Shown here: piece by piece, positions 13,501 to 26,610 of the stretch
How positions within the stretch are numbered: the stretch's first letter is position 1
How the letters are laid out: every line of letters begins with the position of its first letter
From: Trichoplax adhaerens
Taxonomy: Eukaryota; Placozoa; Uniplacotomia; Trichoplacea; Trichoplacidae
Length of the DNA stretch: 64,000 nt
Assembly (NCBI RefSeq): GCF_000150275.1
Contig: NW_002060947.1
Span: forward strand, 6,349,211 to 6,413,210
Direction of reading: 5' to 3'
Position numbers and translations under genes: made by a program
The notes under the pieces: generated by a model
The model's input: the letters and a program-made list of their open reading frames with translations, nothing else
The model's database searches: none
What the model was told of the DNA's origin: nothing

Positions 13501-14311
13501 AAAGTACCCTGAGTTCATTTTTTATAGAGTTATTAAAGTAGGCAATCGATTATCTGTTCATATTTGAAAGAAATAGTGCAGTTTGCAAAATGACCGACTT
13601 CGCATACGATCACGTTCAATGACATAACTAACTCGCTTAAAAGGGTAAAACAATAAACCTTGTAAAATAGTTAGCATGATTTATTGATTATTTACCTATG
13701 AAATTTAATAATAATTGTAATAATTTGGTAGCAAATTTGACATTGTATGAAATATTGAGTAATGATTACACCTTGAGAAATACTTGAATTGTTTAACTTA
13801 ATTTTCTAACGTAAGTGCTCGAATTTCTATCTGCATTCGATAAGCGAATAAAGTTAAGATCTTTAGTTAACCTAAAAATTTGCGATTAAAATCGTACAGT
13901 TTTCCAGCGTCCTTCTTTGTTGCAACTACATATAATTAAACCTTCCTATACGGAAACCTACTAAGGTATACGGTATTCCTTATTCCAAACTTCGAAAATA
14001 TTTTAGATTCAGTTATTATATCGTTCTTTTACAAAAAATGCTCAAGTAAATTCTTTCCTACCAGATTTTAAAATACGTCTAAGATAAGCAAGGTTACAGT
14101 TTATGGAAGTAGATAAACGAAGTTATTCAAAGACCATGACGTAGTGATTCCATAAATACGAACATTGATGATAGAAATTTAATCGATTTTGTACTTTAAC
14201 ATAATGAAATCCACAATATGATATGACTAGAAATATATCTAGCTAATTAGCTATAATAAACAATCATATCAACGCATTCAAATAGCATACCGACTTATTG
14301 TCTGTGGACAG

Positions 14312-14361
14312 NNNNNNNNNNNNNNNNNNNNNNNNNNNNNNNNNNNNNNNNNNNNNNNNNN
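14312..14361. other. Assembly gap (50 N)
   Basis: Exactly 50 N in a row, the kind of placeholder put in by scaffolding; the true length of the missing sequence is unknown. Confidence 0.99.
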
Positions 14362-17300
14362 CCATAATTCATGAAATTGACATTATCACAGCAATTGTAA
14401 ATTATCAGAATTACCTGCAAGAAGACAGCCAAATGAGTAAACATATATTACTAGAAGTTATCTATATCCATTTTTAGCTATATTTTTTAAAATAGTGCAG
14501 ATTAGCTCACAGCAATATATATTAGGTATATTTTTAACGCATATAAATTAATATAATTGTTATATATCTGTAATGGTACATAGGATATAAAATGTGAATA
14601 TGTAGATAAGATTAATTTGTATTTATCCTGATGAAATAATCTTAAAGTACTGGCATTTAATACCAAGTAGTTATTCGAACAATCTTGACAATATTCTCTA
14701 AGGTTAAGTACGTGTGTAAACTCGTAATTCTCCACTTTTGCAATTCAATTAAAGTGAAAACACTATGCGAATAAAGCAGCGTCTATAAGAAGTAGTATCA
14801 CTAAATTAACCATTATTGATAACGAATTTTGTATTATTGTTCTTATGGAATATTGGATCTAAACAACTACTAGGATATTTGTCAGTATTTTATGTAAAAA
14901 GCCATGAATATTTGTAATTAGGTATACATTTAATTGCTTCTGGCTCAAGCTATTAATAATCCAGTCAATAAATTAGATTTATCAATAATAAATATTGACT
15001 TCATGAAAGTATGTCAGATAGAAGCCGTTCATCAGACTTGATTAATTCATTTTGCTACCTTTTAGTGAATAGGTTATCCTGTGTGTTCGTAGAATCAATA
15101 TCAATCGCCATTCTAACGACAGTACTGATTTTCTTTATTCCTAACTTGTATTAATATTAATTGCAATGTATTTTATTTCTTACAATGCAATCAACCATTA
15201 TTACTAGCATTTTATTTACATACACGTATGTCCAGTATCAAAAATATACTACAATTACAGTATAGTTTACACCCAGTATTTCGAGCAGGATATTATGATA
15301 GTTATAATTATTCGGTGAAGTTCGTTCTATTTTTCTTACCAACTTATTCACTACTTGATATGTGCATAATTTTTGTATTAATCAAGCTGTTTAAAACTTA
15401 GTACAATTAAGTTATAAACTCAATTTTTTCCCCAAACTTATTAATCCATTTGAATGTAGCATGTTATTGATCATCTCTTTAAATTGGTGAGGTAGAAATC
15501 AGTGTAATTTGTATTTGTTAATCTTGGCTGTTTATAAAATTATTTATATGAGAATAATCATTATTAATATAGTTTTAATTACTGCTAAATGTTAAAAAGA
15601 AATGATTAATAAACACTTTTCATTTATGTGGCAAAGTATAAAAAAACTTTGAAGATAAGTTTTCACTCCTAATAAAGAATACCAAAAGATTTAACAGCCT
15701 ATAGATATAATATTATTAGTGAAAATTTTTATCACAATCTCTTATTTACACTTAATTTGTTGTAGTTCAAATTGATATATAATTTTGATTACCAATACTT
15801 AATCCAAAATTTACTAGCAAAAATGCAAAATGACTTGGATCAACTTTTATGCTTCCCAAATTTACGTGCTGGTAAGGTCAGAAAATTTATTCTGAATTAG
15901 TAGTATAGCTTTTCTTCCTTATAAATGATATTAAAATAGTGTTGAAAATCAATTGGCATCACTAAGTCTATTCATACTAGATCCTGGACTGCTTAATTAA
16001 TGTATTATGGAGAGACATTCTAATTAAAAAAGGAGATCAGACAATTCTGTTACTATGACGACACTTGTCTAGTTCTGGCAGCGCAGCTGTTTCTAATCAA
16101 AGTCTCTTTCGAAGGAAAAATCGAAGACATGTATAGAATTCCATGGCAATAACAACATTGTTTTTTTACTTATTCTTATCAACTATCCTCTACGTATATA
16201 TATATACACTAATGGAGGTATGTTGTTGGCGTGATTATTCACTGCCATGACTATTTGCAGCCAATTATAATAGAAGCATGGAAAAGAAGAAAGACGCGGT
16301 ATTTACATATTGGATGCCTACTCTTCATGTGCTATTGAATAATACTAATCATCTTATGTTAATAAGGTTATGATGTCGACAAGCAGATAATTTAAAGAGA
16401 TAGTTAACCTATTTCTTTATTAAACCAACGTTGTAGTAGTAAGATTGAATTGATCCTTTCTCCTTCTTCCTCTAACATAAATATAATAGACCACAATCCT
16501 TATTGTTACTTTTTCTTTATTGATAAAAGGATCAATTTATATATTGAAGTTAATAATTTCAATTGCTTCTTTTTTTTAATTTCTCTTTAATAATGTTATC
16601 TTAGGGATATTCTGATAACGGTCTCTTTTTACTTTGATCTATGTTGACAATTCAATATAGCGGATCTTTATTCAACACTGTTATGATTAGACTTTGATCC
16701 GCATGTTCTGTTGCCATCGCTGAAGCTAAATTTGACTTATTTCTATACGTCATTTTAAATCATTTTTCCCTATGTAAAGGTTGTGAATTCAATCTGACTC
16801 ATTTTTACTTTCAATATAATATAGAGGATAAATAAATTAATCACTGTCCTAATTATTCATATTGTATATGAAACAACAACTACATCAATACTGACTAGTT
16901 CAAGCTTTATTATCCTCATTCAATTCTGGTATACTGCTATACTATCATCAGAAATGAAATGAAAGTTTTCATCTTTCCGCTAGACTAATTTTCATGGCTT
17001 GTATTGTAGTCTTTAACAAGTATTAAATAAAGTCTTATACTTTGAACGGTTTCTCCCGATTTATTTTCCTTTCAGCAAGTATAACAAAATTTGTTTCAAT
17101 TTGGATACCATTTAAAGTTGATCTTCTTGTCATTCTTCATTGCCTGATTTCGACGATCGAGAAGGACTTGAAGGAAAGGAATGATCGAAGCGCTCGCGTG
17201 AAAACCTCCAGATACCGTGATCTATCGGCTACCTCTTCCCTGTTTTTGTTCAAACTTGATCCACAACAAACAATTTCCTTTGTATGGAATGGATTGATAT

Positions 17301-18899
17301 TATTAATCCGCACTGATTAATAAGACGTAGTGATCCGATCATTTATTATTACTCGACTTTCCCTTTTAAGCAATTGACTATAAATTCCTTTCTCCATCCA
17401 TTCAAGTTTCCATTACCAAGGCTAATATTGAATTGTCATCCCTTATTGATTTATCGTAAAGGTAAAATAGAATTAATTCATGTTAATGCGTTCTATCTTG
17501 AATATTCCTATCACTGGAAAGCTATTAAGAAAACTTTTCGGTAGTTCTCGTCGTTATGATGTTAATGCCTCAGTGCAATCTTGAAGAATATATTTAGATA
17601 TTATTTATTATGTTAAAATTATAGTGCTAATCCGTTTAATGTTGAGCATTAGTATTTTTAATAGCTGGCTGGATTATATCAGGGCTTCAAGTGGAAACAG
17701 TTTATATGTTTTATACAATGTTATCCAGAGTCATCTTCATATTGTAGTTTCAGTCATGATTGAAAATCTTCTACCTTATCATTTAACAAGAATCAAAAGT
17801 GTCGTACCGGTATATCTCAACTACTTGAATTTCTATTTAAGCTAAAATCCAAGTATGCCCTGATAGTAGTATTGGGATTCCTTTTTTTACATGGAGAAAA
17901 AGTTATGATAGTATTTGCTGTAATAATAGTGTTGCCTTAGCTTAATGGTGAAAAATAGATGTTAAGGTTTTATGATATTGGGATTATACTGTTAATCCAT
18001 ATTTGATTTTGAGTATTGGTACTATCAGTATCTGTGATTGAATAAGCGCTTTTGCTGGAGATAGTTTTATACGTTTAGTAACTCTACTTTAATGTTTTAT
18101 TATGTGGGGATCTTAGGTTTATCCATTTCATTTTTTTACACTAGTTCTGTAAATATCGAGACCGTATGAGCGCTTTTACTGAAAATAATATATACGTTTT
18201 ATAATCGTATTTTATGATTTTATAATGTTGAACACTAGTACTATGAGTATCAGCATTGCGTAAACGTTTGTATAAAAGGTAGTTTATATGTTTAGTAATC
18301 ATATTTTAAGACTGTATGATGTTGAATATTAGTACTATAAATATTGGGTTGTATAAGAGCTACTACTGGAGATTAAATTAGGCAAGATGATGGAAATATC
18401 ATGAGTAGGATAAAATCTGTCTGAGTAAACTGGTAAAGGATAATTAGATGAATAAGAGCTACGATAGACTGATGCTTTTCTCGCCTTCTTTAGTTCTATT
18501 CCAGCCATTTTCTGTCTACGTGCAGATTATATTATGGATACTGCGTAATTATCCATTCTGGTCATCATCAGTTATGGTGTTCAAATCGTTCCTATCCAAC
18601 AGCTTAGATATTGTTTGTAACAGTGGCTCCTTTTGACACGAGTAAATAGCCTTTATTCACGCTAATAGCGATGAGAAATTGACCATGCGTTATTGCCAAT
18701 GGTTTTTCATCTTGCTTAAAGATTGTCAGAGTGTCATGAATGGATCGATATCTTTACCGTAGAAATTGGACAACATTTTCTGTTGCTATTGAAAGGATAA
18801 AATTGATCCATCTTCTATTGGAGTTTTCTCCAAGTTATGTAGTAATGGAAATGGGATATTGTGCTTAATAGGTTTCCATGGGTGATCAAGTCTCTCTCA
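14362..18899. other. Stretch without recognisable genes, with a less AT-rich patch near 17140-17260
   Basis: Mostly AT-rich, pyrimidine-rich sequence with scattered short open frames. Around 17042-17320 both strands are locally open and clearly richer in GC than the surroundings, and 16060-16130 also reads like a Ser/Arg-rich peptide. I cannot link either to a family, and neither has both splice sites and a start, so I do not call a gene. Confidence 0.4.
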
Positions 18900-20320
18900 A
18901 ATATCCAAGCTAGAACCTCGATTTCTTGTACAATTTTCTCCTTCTATTTTGCTGAATCCTCGTCGTCATTGTAATAAAGAAAATATAGGATCGTCAATGG
19001 GTGATCAGGCGTCGCTATTAAATTGTCATTTTCTCTTAAGGCTTTGCTAAAGTTAATAAGAGTACTGTATTAAGGTGATGATAACCATAGTATCCTCTAG
19101 TTGAATCCTGATCGTCCTTATATGAAGGGAAATGTAGGATCAGCTATGGATCAATAGGCATCACTATTAAATTGTAATTTTTTCTTGCAGTTGCTCTTTC
19201 ATCCTAATGACGGTCTTGCAATAGTATCTTCTAGATAGGGCTTTGCCAAAATTAACCAGAGCGTTTTAGTAAAGTCATAATCGAAGCATCCTTTTTGAAT
19301 CCTCGTCGTCATCATAATAAGGGAAATGTAGGATCGTCCATGGGTCATTAGGTATCTCACTATTCAATTAGTAATTTTCTCATAAAATGACAGGTCCATC
19401 CTGACGACTGTCTTTGTAATAGTATCTATTGAATAAGGCTTTGCTAGAGTTGACCAAAATGCTTTAGCAAAGTCATAACCATAACATCCTTTGAATCCTT
19501 ATCGTCATGATAATAAGGAGAATGGAGAATCGTCCATGGGTCATTAAGTATCGCTCATAATTGCATTTTTTCATAAGACTTTGCTAAAGTTAGCCAGAGT
19601 GCTTTAATAAAGCCATAACCAGAGCACCCTTTTTGAATCCTCTTCGTCATTTATAATAAGGAGAATGAAGAATCGTCCATGCGTCATTAGATATCGCTAT
19701 TAAATGATATTTTTCTGAAGGCTTTGCTAAAACTTATTCGAATGGTTTAGTCAAGTCATAGCTAGAGCATCTTTTCAATCTTAATCATCATTATAATGAA
19801 TAAGCGGTTGAAAAATCGTTTATTGATCTTAGGAGTATAGTCATTCAATCGCTACTTTTTGTTGGAGTTACTTGTCCATTCCCTTGATAATCTTTACAAT
19901 AACATTTGCTACAGAAGGCTTTGTCAAAGTTAACCAGAGTGCTTTAAGTGTTAGTAAGCCATAACCATAGCATCATTTAAATTCCCCTTTTTCATTTAAA
20001 GGGAAATGTAGGACTGCTTATGGATCGTTGGGCATCACCATTAAATTACAATTTTTTTCTTAAAATGACACTTTTATCCCCATAACGGTCTTTATAGTAG
20101 AATTCCTTGGATATGTCTAGGCCAAAGTATAGAATGGGGCATTAGTAAAGTAATCGTCTCATCTTGATCAATCCTTATAGTCATTAGGAGAGAAATCTGG
20201 GATCATTATTAGTCGTTAGGTATGGCTATTAAACTGCAACCTATTACTTAAGATCTCCAGGCCATCCTGATAGCGGCCTTTGCAATAGTATCCGCTATAT
20301 ATAGGAATAAGCCAGGGTGT
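18900..20320 (-). repeat. Tandem array with alternating units of about 198 and 141 bp
   Basis: The marker GGCTTTGCTAAAGTTAACCA (with variants) recurs near 19041, 19240, 19438, 19579, 19721 and 19918. The spacings are about 199, 198, 141, 142 and 197 bp. Short units lack a segment of roughly 57 bp containing a GACGGTCTTTGCAATAGTAT-like block. A second marker, GAATCCTCGTCGTCAT, occurs in the same units. Read on the minus strand, that half of the unit keeps one frame in several copies (pattern D-P-W-T-I-L-H-x-P-Y-Y-x-D-D-E-D-S). Stops elsewhere in the unit prevent a continuous ORF. It may be decayed duplicated coding sequence or a plain satellite. Confidence 0.75.
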
Positions 20321-21499
20321 TTACTTATCGCCAAGCTATTATCTTCATCAAATCTCATAATCACTATAAAAGTGTGATGGAGGATTCAAAGAATCAACGG
20401 CTGCGGACTTAGTAGCCATTCACAGAAAATATACAAGGGATTTTAATAAAGGTGAACACTTTATTACAGATAGTAATGGAGATACATTGTGATAGCTACG
20501 GTAGATCAGCGTGTAAGCTGTCGTGAAGTAACTTGAGGAAGTACTACTACTACAAATAGTGCTACTGAACAAATCTGAGGCAGAAATCATCAGTATTTAT
20601 AGTTTAGAGAAAGAATACATGCAGAGAACAGTATTATAGAATTAGATAGATCATATACTATAAACAGGCTATATAATAGTAAACGATTGTAGGAAATAGC
20701 AAAGACTAAAAACTACAGTGAAACTAAAATACTGTCCAAAAAGCAATATTAGGCCATTCATCAACTATTGGGAATTGCCATTAAGTTACCCATTCTCCTT
20801 CATGGATTAGACCATCTTGATGGCGACTCTTGCTACAGCACCAGATGAATCAGGCTTTACAGAAGTGTAGACGATTTTTATATAATATTAAAATAGTAAA
20901 GAACAGTCATGTTTTATGGATATGCTCACTGAATTCTACGAAAATAATTAAGAGTGACGTAGTTGATGATAACCATAGTATCAGGCTATATTGATAGTAA
21001 TTATGACCGCCATTTCATTTCATTTAAATGACCGTGGCCAAGGTCGATAACCTCTATAAGTCTAATTATTTATTATTTGCTAATGTAGTCAATTGAAAAA
21101 ACTCAGCAACGATTATCGCTAATAGCGGCAAGTATACTGTTTAGACGATCCTGATTTCTATAAATTAAATCAAGTAGTATTCTTTCTAAGACAGCTATTT
21201 CCTTTGAATGATAATTCTATTCTGCACTTTAAATATCATGATGATCATTCATGATGGAATTAAAAGTAACATGCTGTTTACAAATGGTAGTCATGAAAGG
21301 GAAGACAGGGAAAATGGTGAAATTTTATTGATAAACATACAATTATCAAACTGTTTAAACTATATTTAACAAGCTCAATATATTTCAAATTAGGACAAGG
21401 CAAAAATTTTAAGTTAAACGATGGTGTAGTTATTATGCCGTTACGATCATGGCGTAAATCATTGTAAAAAATTACGGCAAAATTCACAATATCATCAAT
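20321..21499. other. Intergenic, nothing recognised
   Basis: AT-rich sequence between two tandem arrays. There are faint similarities to the array on its left (blocks such as CCATCTTGATGGCGACTCTTGC near 20810), suggesting decayed outlying copies. No gene seen. Confidence 0.45.
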
Positions 21500-21949
21500 T
21501 AAGAACACAAGTTGTATAACCAAATATCGTCATTTTGCCACGAATTTTCTTTTATTAAGATGACCATTGTAGTCATGTCAACAAGCTTTTTGCAAATTGG
21601 AATATCATTTTCAAATAATATCTCGGTTTGCTTTTGTACATTCTCCTTAAAATAGCAAATTATGTTATAGTAATGTCAAGATGTTATTAGCAATGATAAC
21701 TAGATCCAATAACATTACTTTTGCTATTTTTATAGTAAAATAATAGTTCTACTACTGCTAGAATACGTCAAGATGTCATAACCAAGCCTCGTTGTCAACT
21801 ATATGGTCTAATGATATTGTCATTCTCCTCTATTTTTTCGTAAAGTCATTACTGTAATACGAACCATAATGCTAATTTGAATAGTCTTGACAATATCTAT
21901 CATCTGATAATATTATTTCTCTCACATCTAATCTTAGTCTAGTAAATCA

Positions 21950-23330
21950 TTGCCTTAGGAACAAAGGTACCATGTCCAAAGCTAATAACGTGATAGTTTC
22001 AAGATTTATTGATATCATTTCACTTCAAGAGCAAAGGCGTCATTTCCAACGCTAACAACGTGATAGTTGCAAAATTTAATAATATTATTATTTTGCTTCA
22101 TGTGTATTCTTACTAAGATAATTATCGTTAGGATAAGAGCCAAGGCATCATTTCCAAAGTTGATAACTTGATAGTCTCACGATTGAAGTTTGATGATTTT
22201 ATAATATTACTTATGTCATTTTTTTCGCCTCAAAGCAGTTTTCATTCGGGTAGGAGCCAAAGTAACATTTCCTATGGTGATAACATCATCGATTAAAACC
22301 GTTTTCCTCCTATATTTACGTAGTAAATAAATCACAATAAATAAGGGTCAAAACGTCATGACCAATGCTCATAAAGTGATTGAATGATGTCATTTACAAT
22401 TCATTATGATTAAAGCCATAGCGCTATTTCCAAAGCTAAAAATTGATAGTCTCCTCATCGAATAATATCATTTATTTCATTCCTATTCTTAGTAAAATAG
22501 AATCATCAGTAGAGCAGGGATTTCTAAGAAACATCTGGTTGAAAAGAGCCAAGGCGCTCTTGCCAAAGTAAATAACTTAATAGTTCCATAATCTAGTATT
22601 ATTTATTTTATGTATATTCTTCGTAAATAGAATCATCGCTGGCGTACAAGCTAATGCGCCATTTTCATAGTCTCATTATTTAATAACACTGTTTTATTTC
22701 ATGCATAATCTTAGTCGAACAATCATCGCCAAAGTAAGAGCCAAGGCGCTATTTCTAATAGTAATAACAGAATTTAAGAATGCTGCCTACTTTCCTCATG
22801 AATCTTGTGAGTCAATAAATCACTATAGTAAAAGCCAAGATATCAAAGCTAATAATAGGGTGCTGTGCAATAATAGTATTTTCCTCATGTATGTCCTTAG
22901 TAAATAAATCATTATAACAAAAATCAGGATATCATGGCCAATGCTAGTAATATGATCTAATAATATCATTTCCCTTATAGAATTTCTTAGTAAATAAATC
23001 ATTATAGCAAGAGGCAAGACGTCGTGTTTATGACTTATCTAATAACACCATTTTCCTCGTATATTTTCTTAGCATATTAACCCTGTTAGTGAGAGCTCTG
23101 ACGCCATGACCAATACTAATAACATGATCCAATAGTATCATTTCTCTTATTTACTGTACGTATATCTTAGTCAATAATGGCAATATCAACAGCCAAATGT
23201 CCGTAATCAAATGCTAACACTATGATCCAGCCATACTATTTCCTTCAGATATTCATTAAGCAACATGATCATAGCAGCATCAAGAGCAAAGAAGCTTTAA
23301 CCAAGATTAATAACCCAGCTTGAGGAATAT
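21950..23330. repeat. Diverged tandem array of units of about 65-130 bp
   Basis: More than ten degenerate copies of a unit made of AGCCAAGGCGTCATTTCC, AAGCTAATAACGTGATAG, an AATAATATCATTT block and CTTAGTAAATAAATCAT. Spacing varies (often about 90-95 bp), with starts near 21966, 22031, 22141, 22350, 22420, 22552, 22744, 22830, 22925, 23015 and 23100. A 64-codon minus-strand open frame at 22823-23017 is made of two repeat units and is not treated as a gene. Confidence 0.7.
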
Positions 23331-24816
23331 TATTTTCTTCTTGTATTAAATCCAAAAGTGAATCGATAATTATCATTCTAAAGTATCAGCACTTCTGCTT
23401 AATATTAACAACACTGCCCAATCATACTGTTTTCATTATATCATTTTCTTACTTGTAGTCTCTTTGACATGCGTCACTAATGTTAATAGTATAAATCAAA
23501 TAATATTTTAGCTTTGTTATTTTTTTTAACATAGGATAACAGTTAAGAGCATCAAGTCAAATACAGACAGTAGGAATTGAAATTCAATTAAAGCTATTCT
23601 ATTCAAGTCCAGTGAATATATAAAAACCCAACAAAAATAACATCAGACAAGTTGGTGGCAATTTCAACAAACAAGCCCTTGAAATATCCTATCTATGTAT
23701 CCACTACACTACTAGTATTTCAGAACTTGAAAAAGAAAAGTACTCAACATTCTATCTTATTACTTTGCTCAATAAGGATTCGACTTACGTTAGCCAGGAG
23801 TGGATTAAAAACAGTTACAACAATTAACATAACTACAAATTCATTTAAACTTCAAGTTTCAATTTGTACCGCGGAAAAATCATCAGTTTGAAAGTTTGTT
23901 CATGGCACAACTTGATCTTACAGAATGATTAATATATTCATAGAGTAAAATTTGAAAACACCACGGAAGCTATTTGATGAATCTCCTCTTTTCTTGGTAA
24001 ATTCTATCAACAACTTGTACGTTTCAGTCGAAAATTATCGAATAGAGTTGAATCAATCTCTCCTAAACATCAACTAAAACTTGATTAAAAAAGAATGCTC
24101 AGTTTAAAGATAGATTACTAGTTTGAACTTGAATAATATCAGCAACGATCCTATTCAATTAATATATAGACGGGCTGTTGTAGCTCGATTTAGTTAGAAG
24201 AGTGGATTGGGTTTCGATCCATCAGTAGCATCCAATCATGGCAGATCGTCTTATTTAGTATTATATTTGGAGACAAGATTGGATTGCAATAGCTATTGGA
24301 CAAATAAAGAAGTTATCATACTCCTTTTTCGATCAATAGAAGATTGCATTAGCATCAGTAAAAAAACTTAAATTATAGATATCTAAAGAAGAAGAAATTT
24401 ATCCTCTTTAATCTTGACAGAAATAACAACATACGATCACTTTACGCTAAAGATAGTTGAATTACAAGATTAAGCGATCAAATTCCTACGTTACAGGTAT
24501 TCAGTCTTAAAATTGACATAGAAATCAAGTTATACTAGAGCAATCACATTGAATAACTACAGCTATCAGTTCAAAGAATTAAAATCAGGGAAAAAGTTTT
24601 TAAAATATTGGAATAGCGCAACATTGGCACATCGAATCGTATCTAAGAACATACTCTTATAGGAAATTCTAATCCTTTTGAGAGTCAGTACCGGTGTTAA
24701 CACTCTACTTTGGTCTGAAATTGCTCGAATTTATTCGTTGCATTTCCCTACAAACCTTTGATTGCCATTTTTGACGCTAAAGGATTAAATTAGGTGCAAT
24801 AAAAGTACCGTACCTC
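23331..24816. other. Upstream region of the receptor gene
   Basis: About 1.5 kb with no recognisable gene; open frames here are short. It would hold the receptor's promoter and any 5' untranslated exon, neither of which I can define. A tRNA-like patch near 24170-24240 was examined and rejected. Confidence 0.4.
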
Positions 24817-25842
24817 ATGCTGAAATTCACCATGTCAAATAATAGTAACATGACATGGAATCAGAGTAAAATGGCGTTAGAAAGTATGATCATCATCTGT
24901 GTATGGCTGCCAATTTATTTTATCGGTTTTTTTGCTAATATATTTGTTTGTTTAACTATCCTAGAACATTTCAAATTTCGATCATCACTATACCGTTTAA
25001 TATTTAGCAGTGCCGCATCAGATGCGCTCGGCGATGCCTGTATTTTAGCTTATTTAGGCATGACTTTACTCTTAAGCTATCTCGATCATTCATTACTATG
25101 GCCAGTAGGTAATATTATGTGTAAAGTCTTTGGGTTATTCATCTTTGCTACTTATTTCATCTCTATATTTACATTAACGTTCCTTAGCATTGATCGTTAC
25201 TATAGCGTAGTTAAATTACGTAAGCCAACATTATCAACCAATTGGAGAACTACCAATGTCGCTTTCATTACATGGATCGGTGGTTTTATCCTTGCTGCAC
25301 CATTTTATTGGATCTATCATTTACCTAAAAAGCCATCGCGGTATTGTGATTTCGGATTAATTAGCACATTATGGGGAAGATTTTATGCTGCGCTACTACT
25401 TATTGTTATTATTTTGATACCATTTATAATTATAATTTATTGCTATACTCGAGTAGCTAAAAAAATTTATGCTGTTAATCCCACGTCAAGCCTTAACCAT
25501 TCACATCGATTACCTCGCGGCTATAAAGGCGCTATCCAAATGATTATGGCCGTTACAGGTATAACATTAATTTCGGCATTAACTATACAATCTACCCTCA
25601 TAATAGCAGCTTTCGAATCATTTCAGTCCAAAGCAACTCCTGCTCATCACATTCATTCTACTTTTATGTCGGTTACAATATTACTAACTGCAGCATTGCT
25701 CTTGTCAGTTATGAGACCCTTTATATACTGTAAATTTAATGCTTCATTTCGCCGCTGTTACTGCAGTACTTTAAAATTTTATTTTTATGGCTTTGCTCTA
25801 GCTTCATCAACATCTGCTGGTAATAATTATAACGATAATTAA
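24817..25842 (+). CDS. Class A (rhodopsin-like) G protein-coupled receptor, intronless, orphan
   Basis: One uninterrupted exon codes for 341 aa with seven hydrophobic segments and an extracellular N-terminus with three N-glycosylation sequons (N8, N11, N15). Class A landmarks present: N in GFFANIF (TM1), D in SAASDALGD (TM2), C in NIMCKVFG (start of TM3), DRY in SIDRYYSV (end of TM3), W in FITWIGG (TM4), C in SRYCDFG (loop 2, partner of the TM3 cysteine) and P in LIPFIIIIY (TM5). Unusual: TM6 reads GITLISALTIQS with no CWxP, and TM7 ends MRPFIYCKF in place of NPxxY, so two activation switches are altered. The C-tail has a Cys cluster (RRCYCS) that could be palmitoylated. The ligand cannot be told. 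No second receptor lies nearby. Confidence 0.9.
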   Translation: MLKFTMSNNSNMTWNQSKMALESMIIICVWLPIYFIGFFANIFVCLTILEHFKFRSSLYRLIFSSAASDALGDACILAYLGMTLLLSYLDHSLLWPVGNIMCKVFGLFIFATYFISIFTLTFLSIDRYYSVVKLRKPTLSTNWRTTNVAFITWIGGFILAAPFYWIYHLPKKPSRYCDFGLISTLWGRFYAALLLIVIILIPFIIIIYCYTRVAKKIYAVNPTSSLNHSHRLPRGYKGAIQMIMAVTGITLISALTIQSTLIIAAFESFQSKATPAHHIHSTFMSVTILLTAALLLSVMRPFIYCKFNASFRRCYCSTLKFYFYGFALASSTSAGNNYNDN

Positions 25843-26227
25843 TCACTTTTCGTCCATAAGACTAATCAATATTCGATTGCGATCATGGATAAGTTGTTAT
25901 CGCCATTGCATTTTGAAGACCAATAGTTTCATTAGAGATGATAAATGTTGGTTTAACTTTAAATCGAATAACTCAATTTTATTCTCGGAATCGATTAGAG
26001 TACTAAACATTTTCTAGTAATTTTAAAATACGAAATGTATCAATTAATTATGCATATCCAACCAAAACCGCTTAAACTTCGAACTATGATCTATTTCAAA
26101 ACAGAACTGGTTACTACTGAGCTTTGCTTATAAGTATTATATCAACATTTTTTAAATGAACTACTGCCTTATACTATATTGAAATAACTTTTATTTTAGA
26201 AGCTTTCTAGAACATTGTGTACGATGT

Positions 26228-26610
26228 AGTAGTAAATTAAGTGTATTAATACTCTTTTCGGCCAATAAAATGATATTCACATCATATTTGAATGAGTAAA
26301 ATTGAATTAGGCATACAACCAGTGAGTTCTTTTATATTTGAATAAAGCAATTCTGTTTTGAAAGGCTTCGTTGGATACCTACCTATTCATATACTAAGTA
26401 AAGAGCAAAATTTAGTTTAGTAATGCTTTTCTAGTTATAAATGATATTAATATTACACTCTGGATAGTATAAATAAAGTTAAAAGAGAGCTTAAGTTCTT
26501 ATAAATAAAAATGATTCTTATTTTCCAAGCTTGGTGAAATAGTTATTGCATAATACTCTGCAGATTAAGTGTAGCAACTCTCCTTCAACCAATAAAGGAT
26601 ATTAATATGG
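26228..26610 (+). repeat. Short diverged tandem repeat, 3 copies
   Basis: Blocks like AAATTAAGTGTATTAATACTC followed by CCAATAAAATGATATTCACA recur near 26228, 26421 and 26561 (TTCTAGTTATAAATGATATT, TTCAACCAATAAAGGATATT) with uneven spacing. Confidence 0.5.

Larger units (their letters stand above)
8926..14311. other. Long stretch without recognisable genes, left part
   Basis: AT-rich DNA upstream of the PHP gene. Open frames here are short and match no family I know. It holds the direct repeat of about 505 bp at 9386-9890 and 10063-10567. I saw nothing else that can be supported up to the assembly gap. Confidence 0.5.

Noticed and set aside
18448-18636. 62-codon open frame with ATG, and opposite-strand peptides such as LLQTISKLLDRNDLN
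   Set aside because: Both strands look partly coding but neither gives a gene with splice sites or a known family.
22823-23017. 64-codon hydrophobic minus-strand open frame
   Set aside because: It consists of two units of the tandem array, with no start context or family match.
24170-24240. tRNA-like patch with TAGCTCGATTTAGTTAG and GGTTTCGATCC
   Set aside because: The B-box-like part has an extra base and I could not form an anticodon arm or a seven-base acceptor stem.
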